Shown here piece by piece: positions 8,097-16,409 of a stretch of DNA of 64,000 nucleotides. The translations under genes and the position numbers were made by a program. The notes below the pieces were generated by a model. That model had not been told where the DNA came from and searched no databases. It worked only from the letters and a program-made list of their open reading frames with translations. Every line of letters begins with the position of its first letter. The stretch's first letter is position 1. The stretch spans positions 124,001 to 188,000 of the forward strand of contig JBMORW010000016.1 of assembly GCA_049322695.1 (NCBI GenBank), given 5' to 3'. The DNA comes from CALGKJ01 sp049322695. Lineage in GTDB: Bacteria > Bacillota > Clostridia > Lutisporales > Lutisporaceae.

Positions 8097-9437
8097 ATGA
8101 CCTTTAAAAGAGCGTTTACTCTTTTTTTATGTGCTGTTATGGCAGCGTCAATCTTTCTTATTCCAAAATATTTAAAAAATAATAAGATTGACTACAATCA
8201 ACACTATAAAAGTATGGAGAAGGATATAAAGTGGAGGGGAGTAATCACAATTTGGGATTATCCCAGACTGAATTTCAACACAGGATCAAGGTATGGATGG
8301 ATAAGAAAAAAAATCAGAGAGTTTGAGAAAAACAATCCTGGTGTGTACATAGACTTCAAAGAGCTGGACTGGAACAGCGGGCCGACCTTGCTCAAGGCAG
8401 CTGAGAAAACGGGGGCTTTGCCTGATATCGCCCCTGTTGGGAGTGATTTTTACTATATTTCCAGAGGTGTACTTGAGGAACTGGACGGATATATAAGCAT
8501 TGAGGATAAGAATGATTTTCTGGAAAACGTTCTGGAAACAACCGTGCACAACGGTAAGCAGTATGGGCTGCCATGGATGATGACAGGCTATACAATGCTT
8601 CTTAATACAAATATTTTTAATGATAGAGGAGTAGCACTACCGGAGGAAGGCAGCTGGACCTATGATCAGTTTCTTGAAGCAATGAAGCAGCTGACTTATG
8701 ATAATAACAATAAAGGAGGTCCTGATATTTTTGGTTTTAACTCCTTCATTGCACCGGGTTATTACAACTGCTTCGGCATAATACTATCCGACGGTGCACA
8801 AATAATAGATAAGGATACGGGCAGATACTGCTTCGATTATCCAGAGGCAGTATCCGGAATAAAAAAGCTTTGGGAGCTGAAGCATGTACATAAGGTGACT
8901 CATCCTGAATTTGGGGCTATGAGTGAAAGTGAAGCCTGGACTGCTTTTCTGAAGGGCAAGACAGCTGTATACACTGCAGGCTCATGGGCAGTGCCATATC
9001 TGAGGACAATACAGGGAAACCATGACCTGAGCTTTGCTGTAGCCAATTTCCCTGCAGGAAAAGCAGAAATACCTGTCAATATAGGAGCGCAAGTATGCTC
9101 ATATGCCGTATTTAAGCAGGAGGACGAATATAAAAGACAGAAATGCGTTGAGTTTATAAAATACCTGACCTCGGCAGATAAACAGGGGGAGTTGGTGGAT
9201 TATGGGTATTTCCCGGTAAGGAAATCCGGACAGAATCTATATATAAACGACAAGGAAATGTTTTTGATTCAACAGAGCCTGAAATATTTTGAGACTCTTC
9301 CGAAACTTTACAACTGGGATGATATAGATTTGGTACTACAGTCCAGATTAAAGGCAGCCATAAATAATGAGATTACCATAGAGCAGGCTGTACAGGAGAT
9401 GAAGTTTCTGGCAGAAAGGTATATGGATGAGCGGTAA
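8097..9437 (+). CDS. Extracellular solute-binding protein (family 1-like), orphan
   Basis: This 446-aa ABC-type sugar/solute-binding protein resembles maltose/oligosaccharide-binding proteins: N-terminal hydrophobic segment (about 5-24), then the two-lobe fold with motifs such as ITIWDYP, LPDIAPVGSD, EGSWTYDQFLEAMKQLT and GKTAVYTAGSWAVPY. The signal segment contains a cysteine, but FLCAV is not a lipobox, so the protein is probably anchored by its hydrophobic N-terminus or secreted. No permease or ATPase gene is adjacent. CTGGAGGG precedes the ATG. Confidence 0.85.
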   Translation: MTFKRAFTLFLCAVMAASIFLIPKYLKNNKIDYNQHYKSMEKDIKWRGVITIWDYPRLNFNTGSRYGWIRKKIREFEKNNPGVYIDFKELDWNSGPTLLKAAEKTGALPDIAPVGSDFYYISRGVLEELDGYISIEDKNDFLENVLETTVHNGKQYGLPWMMTGYTMLLNTNIFNDRGVALPEEGSWTYDQFLEAMKQLTYDNNNKGGPDIFGFNSFIAPGYYNCFGIILSDGAQIIDKDTGRYCFDYPEAVSGIKKLWELKHVHKVTHPEFGAMSESEAWTAFLKGKTAVYTAGSWAVPYLRTIQGNHDLSFAVANFPAGKAEIPVNIGAQVCSYAVFKQEDEYKRQKCVEFIKYLTSADKQGELVDYGYFPVRKSGQNLYINDKEMFLIQQSLKYFETLPKLYNWDDIDLVLQSRLKAAINNEITIEQAVQEMKFLAERYMDER

Positions 9438-9573
9438 CAGGATTAATGCGTAATTCGCCACCAGTCATGAGCCTGTGGCTGAGATTTTCTTGTAGAAAAT
9501 CTTGAATAATAATGTATAATATAGAAGAAGCTAAAAGTATTAAGCTGGTTTGATAATACAGGGGGTATATCAA

Positions 9574-10485
9574 TTGACTGTTAAAAAAGAGACCTATGGA
9601 GAAATTGCTTTGAATATCAGAGGAATAAAATACAATGTGCCCATGAAGGATCATACTTCATTCAAGCTTGGAGGACCTGCAGACATCTTTATAGAGCCGG
9701 ATAATACCGAAGATTTGATAATTGCTCTGAAATATATGAAAAGTAACGGGATTCCTTATTATCTTATGGGTAATGGATCAAACCTCCTTGTTTCCGACAA
9801 GGGTGTTCGGGGGGCGGTAATAAAGCTGGCTGATAAGTTCTCTGCTATTTCTATCTATAATGAAGAGATAAATGCCGGATGTGGAATACTGCTTTCAACA
9901 CTTTCCAAAGCTGCTGCAAGGAATTGTCTGACAGGCCTGGAGTTTGCCAGCGGTATTCCTGGAACTCTTGGAGGTGCAGTTGCAATGAATGCAGGTGCAT
10001 ACGGCGGAGAAATGAAGGATGTAATTCAGTGGGTAGAGCTGCTTGATGAGGATTTTAACCTGACCAGGCTTAACGCCACTCAAATTGGTTTTTCATACAG
10101 GCACAGTATAATTCAGGATAAAGGTTATATAGTAACCACCTGCAGCATGAAGCTTAAAAAAGGAGATCCTGAGGTGATAAACAGTGTAATGGCGGATCTA
10201 TCTCAAAAGAGAAAAACTAAACAGCCTCTGCACTTACCCAGTGCAGGCAGCACCTTTAAGAGGCCTGAGGGACACTTTGCAGGTAAGCTTATAGAAGACT
10301 CCGGACTGAAAGGCTTTCAGATAGGAGGTGCACAGGTTTCCACTCTGCATTGCGGCTTCGTGGTAAACACAGGAGAAGCCACCTCAGAGGATGTATACAG
10401 GCTCATAAAACATATACAAACAACCATATATGAAAAATATAATATAAAGCTTGAGACCGAAGTCAAGCTTCTGGGAGAGTTTTAG
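9574..10485 (+). CDS. murB: UDP-N-acetylenolpyruvoylglucosamine reductase
   Basis: MurB is the FAD/NADPH enzyme that reduces UDP-GlcNAc-enolpyruvate to UDP-MurNAc in peptidoglycan synthesis. The 303-aa protein is type IIb length and shows the FAD-binding GNGSNLLVSD, GIPGTLGGAVAMNAGAYG, FSYRHS, catalytic-serine motif SAGSTFKRP and the terminal catalytic glutamate region LETEVKLLG. The start is a TTG at 9574 behind GGGGGTAT (9561-9568). A TATAAT at 9515-9520 is a possible -10 element. A long hairpin follows the stop. Confidence 0.96.
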   Translation: MTVKKETYGEIALNIRGIKYNVPMKDHTSFKLGGPADIFIEPDNTEDLIIALKYMKSNGIPYYLMGNGSNLLVSDKGVRGAVIKLADKFSAISIYNEEINAGCGILLSTLSKAAARNCLTGLEFASGIPGTLGGAVAMNAGAYGGEMKDVIQWVELLDEDFNLTRLNATQIGFSYRHSIIQDKGYIVTTCSMKLKKGDPEVINSVMADLSQKRKTKQPLHLPSAGSTFKRPEGHFAGKLIEDSGLKGFQIGGAQVSTLHCGFVVNTGEATSEDVYRLIKHIQTTIYEKYNIKLETEVKLLGEF

Positions 10486-10490
10486 AAAAT

Positions 10491-10530
10491 TAAGGCACAT
10501 GTTCCTGTTCATAGGAGCACATGTGCCTTA
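10491..10530 (+). terminator. Hairpin terminator after murB
   Basis: TAAGGCACATG (10491-10501) pairs with CATGTGCCTTA (10520-10530), extended inward by TTCCT/AGGAG pairing with one wobble around GTTCAT. The T-run is short (ATTCTT), so this is probable rather than certain. Confidence 0.65.
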
Positions 10531-10534
10531 ATTC

Positions 10535-10563
10535 TTGCGTGTATGTGGCATTTGAGTTATAAT
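10535..10563 (+). promoter_or_regulatory. Sigma-A-type promoter for the LacI-family gene
   Basis: TTGCGT (10535-10540), a 17-bp spacer and a consensus TATAAT (10558-10563) lie 63 bp before the regulator start. Confidence 0.65.
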
Positions 10564-10625
10564 TATACAGATAAACACAACCGGTACATGTTTGCACCTT
10601 ATTAATCTATAAAGGAATGATTATT

Positions 10626-11642
10626 ATGAAGGATAGTAAAAATAATAACATATATGATATTGCGAAGATGGCCGGAGTTTCAATCACTACCATATCAAGA
10701 GCTATAAACAGACCCAATATGGTTAAGCCGGATACACTTGACAAAATTCACAGCATTATGAGGGAAATGGAGTATACCCCCAATGCATTGGCACAGGGGT
10801 TGGTGCTTAAGTCTACAAAGACTATTGGAGTTATAATAGCTAACATAAACAACCCGTTTTATGGTGAAATGGTAAAGGCTATTGAAGATACTGCTTCTAA
10901 GTCAGGCTATACAATAATACTAGGCAATACTGACAATGATATACAACAGGAAGAGAAGTATATTGGTATATTCCTTAAGAAGCAGGTAGATGCCATTATT
11001 TTTGCCGGCGGTCGCAAGATGGATGAAAAGAATAATGAACATATTATCAGAACAAGCAGATATGTACCTGTAGTTCTTACAAACCACTATATGCAAAGAG
11101 AAAATGTCTATTGTGTGCTGACTGATGAGGCCAAAGGAGCAAGCATGGCTGTAGAATACCTTATAAGCAAAGGGCGCGTAAGGATTGCGTATATAAATGG
11201 ATATATTAACTCTTATCCGAGTGTCGTTAAAAGAGATAATATGATAGCAACATTGACCAGATCAGGCCTGGAATTTTATGAAGAGCTTGAGGTATCTGCC
11301 TTGACGGATGATGTAAAAGGCGGATATGATGCATGCAGAATATTGCTGGACAGAAAAATAGAATTTGATGCTCTTTTTGCAGCAAATGACTTGATGGCTA
11401 TAGGAGCCATGAAGGCACTGCAGAAGAAGGGCTTGAAAGTACCAGAAGATGTATCTGTGATGGGCTATGATAATATTTACTTATGTAATTACATAACTCC
11501 TGAACTTAGCAGTATGACACAGAATATAAGTCAACTCGGTATAGATGCAGTGAACTTCATTGTAAGACACTTTGAGAGGAAAAAAATAGCCAATAACATC
11601 AAGTTCCTCAAGCCCAGGCTGATAGTAAGAAAATCATGTTAA
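10626..11642 (+). CDS. LacI-family transcriptional regulator
   Basis: This 338-aa repressor has a LacI helix-turn-helix and hinge (IYDIAKMAGVSITTISRAIN, about 9-28) and a periplasmic-binding-protein-like sensor domain (IGVIIANINNPFYGEM..., DALFAANDLMAIGAMKAL, VMGYDN). Its ligand is probably a sugar, but there is no sugar operon next to it. AAAGGA at 10611-10616 fits ATG 10626; an in-frame ATG at 10617 would directly abut that site. It has its own promoter and terminator, so it is monocistronic. Confidence 0.92.
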   Translation: MKDSKNNNIYDIAKMAGVSITTISRAINRPNMVKPDTLDKIHSIMREMEYTPNALAQGLVLKSTKTIGVIIANINNPFYGEMVKAIEDTASKSGYTIILGNTDNDIQQEEKYIGIFLKKQVDAIIFAGGRKMDEKNNEHIIRTSRYVPVVLTNHYMQRENVYCVLTDEAKGASMAVEYLISKGRVRIAYINGYINSYPSVVKRDNMIATLTRSGLEFYEELEVSALTDDVKGGYDACRILLDRKIEFDALFAANDLMAIGAMKALQKKGLKVPEDVSVMGYDNIYLCNYITPELSSMTQNISQLGIDAVNFIVRHFERKKIANNIKFLKPRLIVRKSC

Positions 11643-11644
11643 TC

Positions 11645-11672
11645 AAGCCATTTCACAATGAAATGGTTTTTT
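11645..11672 (+). terminator. Intrinsic terminator after LacI-family gene
   Basis: CCATTTCA (11648-11655) and TGAAATGG (11659-11666) form a stem with loop CAA, followed by TTTTTT. Confidence 0.88.
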
Positions 11673-11770
11673 GCTTATTAGCATAAAAAAATCTGCATTT
11701 TTTATACTAGAAAACGGAAGCATATAATTTATGGAAAAAAAGTTGTAAAATAATATTAGAGGTGAAATAA

Positions 11771-12505
11771 TTGATAAAGCTCTTTGCAGATTACCATACT
11801 CACACAATCTACAGCCATGGAAAGGGCAGCATCATGGATAATGTCATTGCAGCCCGGAAGATGGGTCTAAAGGAAATAGCTATAACAGATCACGGCATCA
11901 GACATTTTACCTTCGGAGTGAAGCTGAGGGATATTATGAAAATGAGGGAAGAAATAGACAGAATCAATACCTGCTGTCAGGATGTAAAAGTATTGTTGGG
12001 TTTGGAATGTAATATTATTAGTACAGAGGGAGATATAGATATTTATGACAGCGTAATGAAGTATCTGGATATTCTGCTGGTAGGCTATCATATGATGGTG
12101 CTGCCCAAAAACATAAAGGAAGCCATAAAAATATATGGTAAGAATTATACTGAAAAACTGCTTCCGGGGCTGATAAGAGGGGTAAGGGAGTCCAATACGG
12201 AAGCTATGATAAGGGCTATCGGGAAATACGATATAGATATAATAACACATCCCGGTGCCAGGATAAATATTGATACTACAGAGGTGGCGAAAGCGGCAAG
12301 CAGAGCAGGCACAGCTATGGAAATCAACTCTCATAACAACAAGATGAGTGTTGATTTTGTTAAGGCAGCTGCCGTAGAAGGAGTAATGTTTGCAATAAAC
12401 AGTGATGCTCATAAGCCGGATGATGTAGGAAATTTGGCTTATGGGGTAAAAATAGCAGAGCAAGCAGGTTTGAATAGCACCCAGATAATAAATGCGGTAA
12501 AATAA
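11771..12505 (+). CDS. PHP domain phosphatase, second paralogue
   Basis: This 244-aa PHP-fold metal-dependent phosphoesterase has ligands DYHTHT, TDHGI, an ITHPGA segment and NSDAHKPDD. It is related to the product of 7259-8014 but clearly diverged. In Clostridia a PHP gene regularly precedes rapZ-yvcK-whiA, and this one occupies that place. It starts with TTG at 11771 behind AGAGGTG (11759-11765). The substrate is unknown. Confidence 0.9.
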   Translation: MIKLFADYHTHTIYSHGKGSIMDNVIAARKMGLKEIAITDHGIRHFTFGVKLRDIMKMREEIDRINTCCQDVKVLLGLECNIISTEGDIDIYDSVMKYLDILLVGYHMMVLPKNIKEAIKIYGKNYTEKLLPGLIRGVRESNTEAMIRAIGKYDIDIITHPGARINIDTTEVAKAASRAGTAMEINSHNNKMSVDFVKAAAVEGVMFAINSDAHKPDDVGNLAYGVKIAEQAGLNSTQIINAVK

Positions 12506-12522
12506 CATTATAGGGTATTCCT

Positions 12523-12620
12523 TTGGGGTCAGCCGCTAGCCACTAGCTACTGGCCGCCAGTACCTATAGAAGAGGTTTCGAAGAACTAGCTCAAGCTAGC
12601 AGCTAGAAGCTAGTAGCTGC
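12523..12620. repeat. CTAG-rich degenerate intergenic repeat
   Basis: About 100 bp between the PHP gene and rapZ contains six CTAG tetranucleotides in AGCTAG/CTAGCT-type units and a perfect palindrome TACTGGC-C-GCCAGTA. It begins with GGGGTCAGC, a start shared with the repeat near 34,594. It is unlike the neighbouring AT-rich spacers and may be a decayed palindromic element. Confidence 0.5.
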
Positions 12621-12650
12621 TTACATATGCAAGCTCAAAGGAGGTATAAT

Positions 12651-13517
12651 ATGAGATTTCTTGTTGTGACAGGACTTTCCGGTGCGGGAAAAAGTCAATC
12701 AATAAAGTTTCTTGAGGATGTTGGTTTTTTTTGTGTTGACAACCTCCCTCCGGCTTTGCTGGTAAAGTTTGCCGAGATGTGCAGTCAAAGCAAGGGTACC
12801 AATGATAACATTGCCGTTGTAATAGATATCAGAGGAGGTAAATTTTTTGACCAGCTGCAGTCAAGTCTGGATGAAATGGTTCAGGCGGGTTTTATATATG
12901 AAATACTGTTTTTAGAGGCTTCTGATGAGACTCTTATCAAGAGATATAAGGCAAGCAGAAGAAGACATCCTCTGGCCGCAGACGGAAGAATAATCAGAGG
13001 TGTAAAGGCCGAAAGAAGAAAGCTGCAGAATATAAAGGAAAAGGCAAACTATATAATTGATACTACCAATATGAGCTCCACTGAGCTTAAGGAGGAAATA
13101 ACGCATATTTTTGTAAAAGGCGGTAAATCAGAGGGTTTGATGATAAGCGTGCTGTCCTTCGGCTTCAAATACGGTATACCACTGGATTCGGATATGGTTT
13201 TTGATGTCAGATTTCTGCCTAACCCCTTTTATGTGGAAACACTGAAGAAATACAGCGGTAATGACGAAGGAGTACGGGAATACGTGATGAAATGGCCTGC
13301 AGCCGCTGAATTTATGGAAAAACTTTCGGATATGGTGGAATTCCTGATACCTCACTTTATAAAAGAGGGAAAAACTCAGCTTGTAATAGCCATTGGCTGC
13401 ACAGGAGGGCGCCATAGGTCAGTCACTATGGCAAACCTTTTGAGCCAGAAGCTTAAGGACAACAATCACAGAGTTATTACAGAGCACCGTGATATAGAGG
13501 AAGAGGACTACAGATAA
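12651..13517 (+). CDS. rapZ: RNase adapter / nucleotide-binding protein RapZ (YvcJ)
   Basis: This 288-aa P-loop protein of the RapZ/YvcJ family has Walker A GLSGAGKS (7-14), Walker B-like VVIDIRG and the C-terminal glucosamine-6-phosphate-binding domain with the family motif IAIGCTGGRHRSV and final HRD. In E. coli RapZ directs RNase E to the GlmZ sRNA; in Firmicutes YvcJ hydrolyses GTP and affects competence, and its full role is less clear. AAAGGAGGT before ATG 12651 decides the start. It is followed by yvcK and whiA as in most Gram-positives. Confidence 0.95.
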   Translation: MRFLVVTGLSGAGKSQSIKFLEDVGFFCVDNLPPALLVKFAEMCSQSKGTNDNIAVVIDIRGGKFFDQLQSSLDEMVQAGFIYEILFLEASDETLIKRYKASRRRHPLAADGRIIRGVKAERRKLQNIKEKANYIIDTTNMSSTELKEEITHIFVKGGKSEGLMISVLSFGFKYGIPLDSDMVFDVRFLPNPFYVETLKKYSGNDEGVREYVMKWPAAAEFMEKLSDMVEFLIPHFIKEGKTQLVIAIGCTGGRHRSVTMANLLSQKLKDNNHRVITEHRDIEEEDYR

Positions 13518-13595
13518 AGATGGAAAACCTAGATGATGAAGCAGGTTTTTATAGAGTTGTATCATGGAGCAAATAATCGACAGGGGGAGTGTCGG

Positions 13596-14681
13596 GTGAG
13601 GAAAAAAATGTTTGAAAGCTTATTGCATGAAACCCGAATATTCACTGGTGGTCCGAAAATAGTTACTATCGGAGGAGGTACCGGACTTTCAGTTCTTTTG
13701 AGAGGTATTAAGAAATATACATCAAATATAACAGCTGTTGTAACAGTTTCTGATGATGGCGGAGGCTCCGGCAGGCTCAGGGAAGATATGGGTATTCTAC
13801 CTCCAGGTGATATCAGGAACTGCATCATGGCTCTGGCAAACACAGAACCAATAATGGAAAAGCTGATGCAGTACAGGTTTAAGGAAGGAATACTAAAGGG
13901 TCAAAGCTTTGGCAATCTTTTTATTGCTGCACTTAATGATATCTGCGGCAGCTTTGATGAAGCAGTCAAGGAAGTTGGCAGCGTGCTGGCAGTTACCGGA
14001 AAGGTCCTGCCTGTTACATTATCAAATGTAGTGCTTTACGCTGAGCTGCAGGATGGAACTATTATAAAGGGCGAATCGCAGATACCTAAGAGACAGTGTG
14101 ATCTTAAGCACAGAATAAAAAAGGTTTTCATGAGACCTTCAAATTGCAAGGCGTTACCTGATGCACTGCAAGCAATAACTGAGGCTGACGCCATAGTATT
14201 GGGGCCGGGAAGCTTATACACCAGCATACTGCCTAATCTGCTGGTTAAGGATGTTGTAAAGGCGATAAACAAATCCCGCGCCTTGAAGATATATGTGAGC
14301 AATATTATGACACAGCTGGGAGAAACTATAGACTATACTTTGTCTGACCATATAAAGGCAATATATGAACACTCTGAAAAGATAGCTATTGATTATGTTA
14401 TTGCCAATATAGGCACAGTGCCTGACATACTTCTTGAAAAGTATAAGACGGAAAATGCAGCACCTATCATTATTGATTATGACAATGTATACAGCCTAGG
14501 TACAAGAGTGCTTGAAGGTGATTTTATAAGTGTTGAAAACGGCTATTTGAGGCATAATTTTAAGGCTCTGGCAGAATGTATATTTGAACTGGTAAATGAA
14601 GAGGTTATTTCAAAGGATAAAAAAAGACTGTTGGATTATTATTATGTAAATGGAAAGCTGAAGAAGAGCAAGAAGAAGTGA
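13596..14681 (+). CDS. yvcK: Gluconeogenesis/morphogenesis factor YvcK (CofD-like)
   Basis: YvcK (GlmR) is a UDP-GlcNAc-binding cytoplasmic protein needed for growth on gluconeogenic carbon and for cell-wall precursor balance. The 361-aa product has the CofD-like Rossmann fold: GGGTGLSVLLRG, VSDDGGGSGRLR, PPGDIRNC and LGPGSLYTSI. The frame opens at 13533, but AGGGGGAG at 13582-13589 best serves a GTG at 13596; ATG 13608 is the alternative. It lies 78 bp after rapZ and 16 bp before the signal peptidase gene. Confidence 0.93.
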   Translation: MRKKMFESLLHETRIFTGGPKIVTIGGGTGLSVLLRGIKKYTSNITAVVTVSDDGGGSGRLREDMGILPPGDIRNCIMALANTEPIMEKLMQYRFKEGILKGQSFGNLFIAALNDICGSFDEAVKEVGSVLAVTGKVLPVTLSNVVLYAELQDGTIIKGESQIPKRQCDLKHRIKKVFMRPSNCKALPDALQAITEADAIVLGPGSLYTSILPNLLVKDVVKAINKSRALKIYVSNIMTQLGETIDYTLSDHIKAIYEHSEKIAIDYVIANIGTVPDILLEKYKTENAAPIIIDYDNVYSLGTRVLEGDFISVENGYLRHNFKALAECIFELVNEEVISKDKKRLLDYYYVNGKLKKSKKK

Positions 14682-14697
14682 TAAAGGAGAGAGTGCG

Positions 14698-15264
14698 TTG
14701 GAGGACATAAACATCAATGTGGATAAAGATATGGAAAAGCAGGAAAAGGATAGAAAGAAGGAAGACTTTTTCTCTTGGTTGAAATGGATAATATCAGCCT
14801 TTTTAATTGCTTTTATATTAAGAACCTTTGTGTTCCAGATGGCAATAGTAAACCAGATATCCATGGAGCCTACACTGCAAGAAGGTCAGATGCTGGTAAT
14901 ATCAAAAATGAATTATATTGTCGGTACTCCGGACAGAGGCGATATTGTAGTTTTTAAGGATGTATCGCAGAATAAGCTGTTGATAAAAAGAGTCATAGGC
15001 TTGCCCGGTGAAACAGTGGAAATAAAAAACGGAAAGGTCTATATAAATGACGAAGTGCTTGAAGACTATACTGAGCTGGAAACCAACAGCTATGGTCAGA
15101 ATATCTGGCAGGTACCTCAAGGTAAATATTTTGTAATGGGCGACAATCGCCCGCACAGCCGGGACAGCCGTGCCGATACGGTTGGATTTGTTGAAAAGGG
15201 AGAAGTTGTAGGTCAAGCCGTATTCAGGATATGGCCCGTAAACCAATTAGGAACGTTGAATTGA
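14698..15264 (+). CDS. lepB: Signal peptidase I
   Basis: This 188-aa type I signal peptidase removes signal peptides from secreted proteins at the outer face of the membrane. It has a charged cytoplasmic head, a single membrane segment (about 30-48), nucleophile S55 in ISMEP, general base K97 in LIKRVIGLPGE, and the box GDNRPHSRDSR. The TTG start at 14698 is set by AAAGGAGAG (14684-14692). Its place between yvcK and whiA is unusual, since these two are normally adjacent. Confidence 0.95.
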   Translation: MEDININVDKDMEKQEKDRKKEDFFSWLKWIISAFLIAFILRTFVFQMAIVNQISMEPTLQEGQMLVISKMNYIVGTPDRGDIVVFKDVSQNKLLIKRVIGLPGETVEIKNGKVYINDEVLEDYTELETNSYGQNIWQVPQGKYFVMGDNRPHSRDSRADTVGFVEKGEVVGQAVFRIWPVNQLGTLN

Positions 15265-15295
15265 AGAATCTGGATATTGTGAAAGAGGTGGGTAT

Positions 15296-16252
15296 ATGAC
15301 ATTTTCTTCAATTGCTAAAAATGAAATATCTAAAATAGTCATAGAAAATAAATGTTGTCAGATTGCCGAGTTATCGGCATTGATAAAAATGACAGGGACC
15401 ATTCAGATACAAGGCTCAAATAATCTGGGAATACGACTGTCCACAGAGAATGCTTCAATTGCCAGAAGGCTGTTTACAATGCTGAAAAACAATTTTGATA
15501 TCCATACAAAGGTAATTGTCAGAAAGAATAAGCAGCTTAAGAAAAACAATAATTATACATTATATATTGATTATGGTATGGGCTCGGAAAATATTCTGAA
15601 ATCTGTAAGTATATTAACTGACAGTCCGCAGGGTAAAAAGATTAATTATCGGCTGCCAGTGCAGCTCATAAAGAAGAGCTGCTGCAAGAAGGCATATCTA
15701 AGGGGAGCGTTTCTGGGTGGTGGCTCAGTAAGCGACCCGGAAAAGGCTTATCATTTGGAAATAGTCACTACTAATGAAGCCTATTCAGAGGATCTGAAAA
15801 AGCTTATTAACAGCTATGATTTAAATGCCAAGGTAGTTGAGAGAAAAGGAAACTATGTGGTTTATCTCAAGGAAGGAGAGCAGATTGTAGATTTGCTTAA
15901 TATTATTGGTGCCCATAATGCTCTTTTGAATTTTGAAAACACTAGAATATACAAGGAAATGCGAAACAATGTCAATAGAATCGTAAACTGTGAAACAGCC
16001 AATCTCAACAAAACAGTAAATGCAGCTATGAGACAGATAGAAAATATCAGATTTGTCATTAAAAAGATAGGTTTGGACAAGATGCCGCAGGGCTTATCCG
16101 AGATTGCAGAGCTGAGGCTTAAGTATCCGGATGTGAGTCTGAAGGAGCTTGGCGAATTAATGAATCCTCCAATAGGCAAGTCAGGCGTAAACCATAGGCT
16201 CAGAAAGCTTGATGAGCTTGCAGCTACTCTTAGAACTAAGCTTAATGAGTAA
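15296..16252 (+). CDS. whiA: DNA-binding regulator WhiA
   Basis: WhiA is a conserved Gram-positive regulator with a degenerate LAGLIDADG homing-endonuclease fold and a C-terminal sigma-region-4-like helix-turn-helix; it affects sporulation/division in actinomycetes and cell division in Bacillus. The 318-aa length is normal. Visible motifs are KKAYLRGAFLGGGSVSDPEK, the LSEIAELRLKYPDVSLKELG helix region and GKSGVNHRLRKL. AAGAGGTGGG precedes the ATG. It is the last gene of the rapZ-yvcK-lepB-whiA run. Confidence 0.96.
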   Translation: MTFSSIAKNEISKIVIENKCCQIAELSALIKMTGTIQIQGSNNLGIRLSTENASIARRLFTMLKNNFDIHTKVIVRKNKQLKKNNNYTLYIDYGMGSENILKSVSILTDSPQGKKINYRLPVQLIKKSCCKKAYLRGAFLGGGSVSDPEKAYHLEIVTTNEAYSEDLKKLINSYDLNAKVVERKGNYVVYLKEGEQIVDLLNIIGAHNALLNFENTRIYKEMRNNVNRIVNCETANLNKTVNAAMRQIENIRFVIKKIGLDKMPQGLSEIAELRLKYPDVSLKELGELMNPPIGKSGVNHRLRKLDELAATLRTKLNE

Positions 16253-16274
16253 TTTATTATACTGTTTACCTTAA

Positions 16275-16302
16275 TTGTAATCATGTGGTAATATAATATA
16301 AT
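16275..16302 (+). promoter_or_regulatory. Possible promoter for the HD-GYP gene
   Basis: TTGTAA (16275-16280), a 16-bp spacer and TATAAT (16297-16302) lie about 110 bp before the HD-GYP start. Confidence 0.45.
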
Positions 16303-16409
16303 AAGATAGTATTCGACAATTTTATGGCTTTTTTATGAAGCAAAGTAAAACATGAACAACAATCCGAAATAGCTTGGAGCTTTCCAGTTATGATTACGGA
16401 GGTATTAAA

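Noticed and set aside
11867..12508. 213-codon minus-strand ORF
   Set aside because: It lies fully antisense to the PHP gene and has Tyr/Cys-rich nonsense composition with no motif.
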